From: Sphingomonas abietis
GTDB taxonomy: Bacteria; Pseudomonadota; Alphaproteobacteria; Sphingomonadales; Sphingomonadaceae
Reading direction: 5' to 3'
DNA length: 64,000 nucleotides
Assembly: GCF_027625475.1 (NCBI RefSeq)
Contig: NZ_CP115174.1
Coordinates: forward strand, 2,453,001-2,517,000
Shown here: positions 61,360 through 64,000 of the stretch, piece by piece
Numbering within the stretch: position 1 is the stretch's first letter
How the letters are laid out: every line of letters begins with the position of its first letter
Notes under the pieces: generated by a model
The model's input: the letters and a program-made list of their open reading frames with translations, nothing else
The model's database searches: none
What the model was told of the DNA's origin: nothing
Made by a program: the position numbers and the translations under genes

Positions 61360-63276
61360 TCAGCCGCGCGGATGGAAATGGTCGTGGATCGCCTGCGCCA
61401 TCGCGCTCGAAATGCCCGGCGCCCGCTCCAGATCCTGCAACGCCGCGCCCCGCACCGCCTTGGCCGAGCCGAAATGCATCAGCAGCGCCTTCTTGCGCGC
61501 CGGGCCGATGCCGGGAACATCGTCGAGCGGGTTGGAGACGAAGCTCTTGGCCCGCTTGGTGCGATGCGCCCCGATCGCGAAGCGATGCGCCTCGTCGCGC
61601 AGCCGCTGGAGATAGAAGAGCAAGGGCGAGTTCAGCGGCAGCATCGATTCGCGACCATCCGGCAAATGGAAATGCTCGCGCCCGGCGTTGCGATCCGGCC
61701 CCTTGGAGATGCCGACGATCGGCACGTCCTCGACGCCCATCTCCTGCAGCGTCTCGCACACCGCCGAGACCTGGCCCTTGCCGCCGTCGATCAGCAGCAG
61801 ATCGGGCCATTCGCCGGACTTGCGATCGGGATCCTCCTTCTCCAGTCGCGCGAAACGCCGCTCCAGCACCTCGCGCATCATCGCGAAATCGTCGCCGGGC
61901 GCGGTCTCCGGCCGCTTGATGTTGAACTTGCGATAGGCGCCCTTGCGCATCCCCTCCGGGCCCGCGACCACCATGCCACCGACCATGTCGGTGCCCATGA
62001 TGTGGCTGTTGTCGTAGATCTCGATGCGGTTCGGCGGCCCGTCCAGCTCGAACAGCTCCGCCATCTCGCGCAGCAGCTTGCCCTGTGTGGTCGATTCGGC
62101 GAGGTGCCGGTCGAGCGCCTCCTCCGCGTTGCGGCTGGCCTGTTCGAGCAGGCGCCGCTGCTCGCCGCGCTGCGGGCGGCGGAGATCGATCTTGCGCCCG
62201 GCCCGCTCACCCAGCGCATCGGCGAGCAGCGCCTGCTCCTCCAGGTCGCGATCGATCAGCACCACCCGCGCCGGCGGCACCTCCTCGTAGAATTGGGCGA
62301 GGAAGCTCTGCAGCACCTCCGCCTCGGGCACGTCGGTGGTGTGCGCCGGGAAGAAGCTGCGATGCCCCCAATTCTGGCCGCCGCGGATGAAGAAGGCCTG
62401 GATGCACGCGGTCGCGCCCTTGGCATGGATCGCCCAGACGTCGGCATCCGACACGCCCTCGGCGTTGATCGCCTGGCTGCCCTGGATGAAAGTCAGCGCG
62501 CGCAGCCGATCGCGCAGCACCGCCGCCAGCTCGAAATCCATCGCTTCGGCCGCGATCGACATCTGATCGGCGAGCTTCTTCTGCACCTGGGTCGATTTGC
62601 CGGCGAGGAACGCCTTCGCATCGTCGACCAGCTCGGCATAATCCTCCTTGCCGATGCGATCCACGCACGGCGCCGAGCAGCGCTTGATCTGGTAGAGCAG
62701 GCAGGGCCGCGAGCGGTTCTGGAAGAAGCTGTCGGTGCAGGAGCGCAGCAGGAACAGTTTCTGGAGCGCGTTGAGCGTCCGCGTCACCGAGCCGGCGCTG
62801 GCGAAAGGGCCATAATATTGGCCCTTGGCGCGCCGTGCGCCGCGATGCTTCTGCACGCGCGGGAAGGCATGATCCTCGCGCAGCAGGATGAACGGGAAGC
62901 TTTTGTCGTCGCGCAGCAGGACGTTGTAAGGCGGCCGGAAGCGCTTGATCAGTTGCGCCTCGAGCAGCAGCGCCTCGGCCTCGGTATTGGTGGTGACGAT
63001 CGTCATCGATCGCGTCTGCGAGACCATCCGTAGCAGCCGCTTGGGCAGGCGCGTGACCTGGGTGTAATTGGTCACGCGGTTGCGCAGTGCCCGCGCCTTG
63101 CCGACATAGAGCACGTCGCCCTTGGCATCCTGCATCCGATAGACGCCGGGGCGAACCGGCAGCGTCTTCAGCACGTTGCGGATCGCGGCGACGCCCGCTT
63201 CGAGATCGGGCTGATCCGATCCGCGGACGGTGAAGGCGGATTTCTCTTCGTTGAAGCGGTCGGTCGTCTCGGTCAC
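61360..63276 (-). CDS. uvrC: Excinuclease ABC subunit C
   Basis: Nucleotide excision repair endonuclease of 638 residues. The N-terminal GIY-YIG domain (RPGVYRMQDAKGDVLYVGKARALRNRV) makes the 3' incision. A Cys-rich region (CLLYQIKRCSAPCV), a UVR motif (KKLADQMSIAAEAMDFELAAVLRDRLRAL), the RNase H-like 5'-incision domain (IEIYDNSHIMGTDMVGGMVVAGPEG) and terminal helix-hairpin-helix repeats (DDVPGIGPARKKALLMHF) follow. A hairpin-forming sequence lies in its upstream region. It is the last gene before the atp operon terminator on the minus strand. Confidence 0.97.
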   Translation of the reverse strand: MTETTDRFNEEKSAFTVRGSDQPDLEAGVAAIRNVLKTLPVRPGVYRMQDAKGDVLYVGKARALRNRVTNYTQVTRLPKRLLRMVSQTRSMTIVTTNTEAEALLLEAQLIKRFRPPYNVLLRDDKSFPFILLREDHAFPRVQKHRGARRAKGQYYGPFASAGSVTRTLNALQKLFLLRSCTDSFFQNRSRPCLLYQIKRCSAPCVDRIGKEDYAELVDDAKAFLAGKSTQVQKKLADQMSIAAEAMDFELAAVLRDRLRALTFIQGSQAINAEGVSDADVWAIHAKGATACIQAFFIRGGQNWGHRSFFPAHTTDVPEAEVLQSFLAQFYEEVPPARVVLIDRDLEEQALLADALGERAGRKIDLRRPQRGEQRRLLEQASRNAEEALDRHLAESTTQGKLLREMAELFELDGPPNRIEIYDNSHIMGTDMVGGMVVAGPEGMRKGAYRKFNIKRPETAPGDDFAMMREVLERRFARLEKEDPDRKSGEWPDLLLIDGGKGQVSAVCETLQEMGVEDVPIVGISKGPDRNAGREHFHLPDGRESMLPLNSPLLFYLQRLRDEAHRFAIGAHRTKRAKSFVSNPLDDVPGIGPARKKALLMHFGSAKAVRGAALQDLERAPGISSAMAQAIHDHFHPRG

Positions 63277-63302
63277 GGCAGCGATGTAGGCGCGGGAGCG
63301 CC

Positions 63303-63346
63303 CGGGCGAAAGCCTCTCGCATCGCGCGCGCCGATCCTTTCGCCCG
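63303..63346. repeat. 10-bp inverted repeat upstream of uvrC
   Basis: CGGGCGAAAG (63303-63312) and its exact reverse complement (63337-63346) flank 24 bases, in the 5' region of uvrC. It could be an mRNA leader stem or part of the termination region of the atp operon. I saw no GTTC-N7-GTTC SOS box here. Confidence 0.35.
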
Positions 63347-63390
63347 ATCGCCCCGCGCGGTGCGGCCGCGGCCGATCGGAAGGCGCAAAC

Positions 63391-63430
63391 GAAAAGGGCG
63401 CCGCCTCCCCTCGGAAGCGGCGCCCTTTTC
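63391..63430 (-). terminator. Perfect 14-bp terminator hairpin after atpF
   Basis: GAAAAGGGCGCCGC and its exact reverse complement flank a 12-base loop. Read on the minus strand the stem ends in a T-rich CCCTTTTCGTTT, fitting an intrinsic terminator for the atpF transcript, 22 bases beyond its stop. Confidence 0.75.
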
Positions 63431-63452
63431 GGATTCGGGATGAATCAGCCGA

Positions 63453-63995
63453 TCAGTGGATACCGGCGATGGTCTGCGCGACCAGCAGCTTGTCGGTGCC
63501 GGCATCGTGCTTCTGCGCGATCAGGCTTGCGGCGGCAGTCGTGGCGGCGGCGGCCGTCCTGGCGCGCACGTCGGCGATCGCGGCACGCTCGGCAGCGGCG
63601 ATCTTGTCCTCTGCCATCTTGGCACGGCGCACGATCAGTTCATCGGCGTCGAGCCGCGCCTGGGCGACCAACTGGTCGGCCTCGATCTTGGCATGGGCCA
63701 GGATCGTCTCGGCATCCTTGTGCGCCGCGGCGGCCTGGGCTTGGGCCTCGGCGCGCAGTGCCTCCGCCTCGGCCCGTAAGGCCGCGGCCTCGTCGAGCTG
63801 GCGGCGGATCGTCGCGATCCGGTTGTCGAGCCCCCGGCCCAGCGACTGGAAGCCGCCGGCCTTCCACACGATAACCAGCACCACCACCATGGACAGCGCC
63901 ACGAAGAACGGCGCCGTCAGGCCGTGGAAGTTCATCTCATGCTCAAGGTCGACCTGCGCGACATGGGCCATCATGTTCGTGGACGAAACGCTCAT
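63453..63995 (-). CDS. atpF: F0F1 ATP synthase subunit b
   Basis: Peripheral-stalk subunit of ATP synthase, 180 residues. One N-terminal membrane helix (APFFVALSMVVVLVIVWKAGGF) is followed by a long Ala/Glu/Arg/Gln coiled coil (LDEAAALRAEAEALRAEAQAQAAAAHKDAETILAHAKIEADQL). The start at 63995 lies in ATGCTATGAGCG, so the preceding gene probably ends in the overlapping TGA, fitting the b'-b pair (atpX/atpF) usual in alphaproteobacteria. ATG 63974 is an alternative start. It is followed by a strong terminator, so it ends the operon. Confidence 0.92.
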   Translation of the reverse strand: MSVSSTNMMAHVAQVDLEHEMNFHGLTAPFFVALSMVVVLVIVWKAGGFQSLGRGLDNRIATIRRQLDEAAALRAEAEALRAEAQAQAAAAHKDAETILAHAKIEADQLVAQARLDADELIVRRAKMAEDKIAAAERAAIADVRARTAAAATTAAASLIAQKHDAGTDKLLVAQTIAGIH

Positions 63996-64000
63996 AGCAT

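Noticed and set aside
58243..63033. A 1596-codon open frame on the plus strand running opposite leuB, recO, the deacetylase-like gene and uvrC
   Set aside because: It is antisense to several certain genes and has an Arg/Gly/His/Asp-rich composition with no family pattern. Long antisense frames arise here because the GC-rich code avoids codons whose complement is a stop.

Overview
The window is GC-rich, densely packed chromosomal DNA from an alphaproteobacterium, most likely Sphingomonas or a close relative in the Sphingomonadaceae (inferred from gene content and order). The pointers are the lepB-rnc-era run, metZ-apaG, two large TonB-dependent receptors with exported glycoside hydrolases, a MucR-type regulator, and an F-type ATPase b subunit gene that appears to overlap a further upstream atp gene. 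I see no rRNA, tRNA, CRISPR array, insertion sequence, phage or plasmid gene. About 57 protein genes are supported, and only one gap exceeds 300 bases (31737-32263).

Layout. 1-9.9 kb is an envelope/exopolysaccharide neighbourhood: a truncated acyltransferase, a Wzx-type flippase, an exported GH12-like protein, two metallophosphatases, a methyltransferase, a siroheme-synthase-like protein with a membrane tail, UDP-glucose dehydrogenase and UDP-glucose 4-epimerase. 9.9-13.8 kb holds an S9 peptidase and acetyl-CoA synthetase. 13.9-17.5 kb is a run of small secreted or membrane proteins of unknown function, ending in a tandem retropepsin-TPR protein. 17.5-22.2 kb is housekeeping: glutathione reductase, then signal peptidase I, RNase III and Era with ATGA overlaps, then a cyclophilin. 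22.3-29.6 kb holds a TonB receptor with a glycine-rich insertion, a MarR / isochorismatase-like / membrane protein / MFS group, and a divergent LysR-SDR pair. 29.7-33.9 kb holds an M13 peptidase, a structured intergenic region, a GlcG-like protein, a 50-residue pilin-like peptide and a lipid kinase. 34-40.7 kb is a tightly coupled saccharide-use operon (Oar-type TonB receptor, GH144-like endoglucanase, GH3 beta-glucosidase) whose content fits beta-1,2-glucan.

40.8-64 kb is mostly core genome: Sir2 deacylase, DnaE with a consensus DnaA box upstream, an Mpo1-like protein, a BASS transporter with a divergent LysR, phenylalanine hydroxylase, LigA, MucR, a second MarR with a perfect 15-bp inverted-repeat operator, PilZ, GNAT, an M1 peptidase, the metZ-apaG-lysR operon, glutathione peroxidase, LeuB, RecO, a polysaccharide deacetylase-like protein, UvrC and AtpF. 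Convergent pairs are often closed by strong hairpins. No complete novel defence or mobile system is evident. The most unusual items are the GH12-like protein beside the flippase, the siroheme-synthase-like membrane protein, the secreted orphan cluster at 14-17 kb, the zinc-ligand-less MucR, the Cys-less isochorismatase-family enzyme and the structured region at 31.7-32.0 kb.
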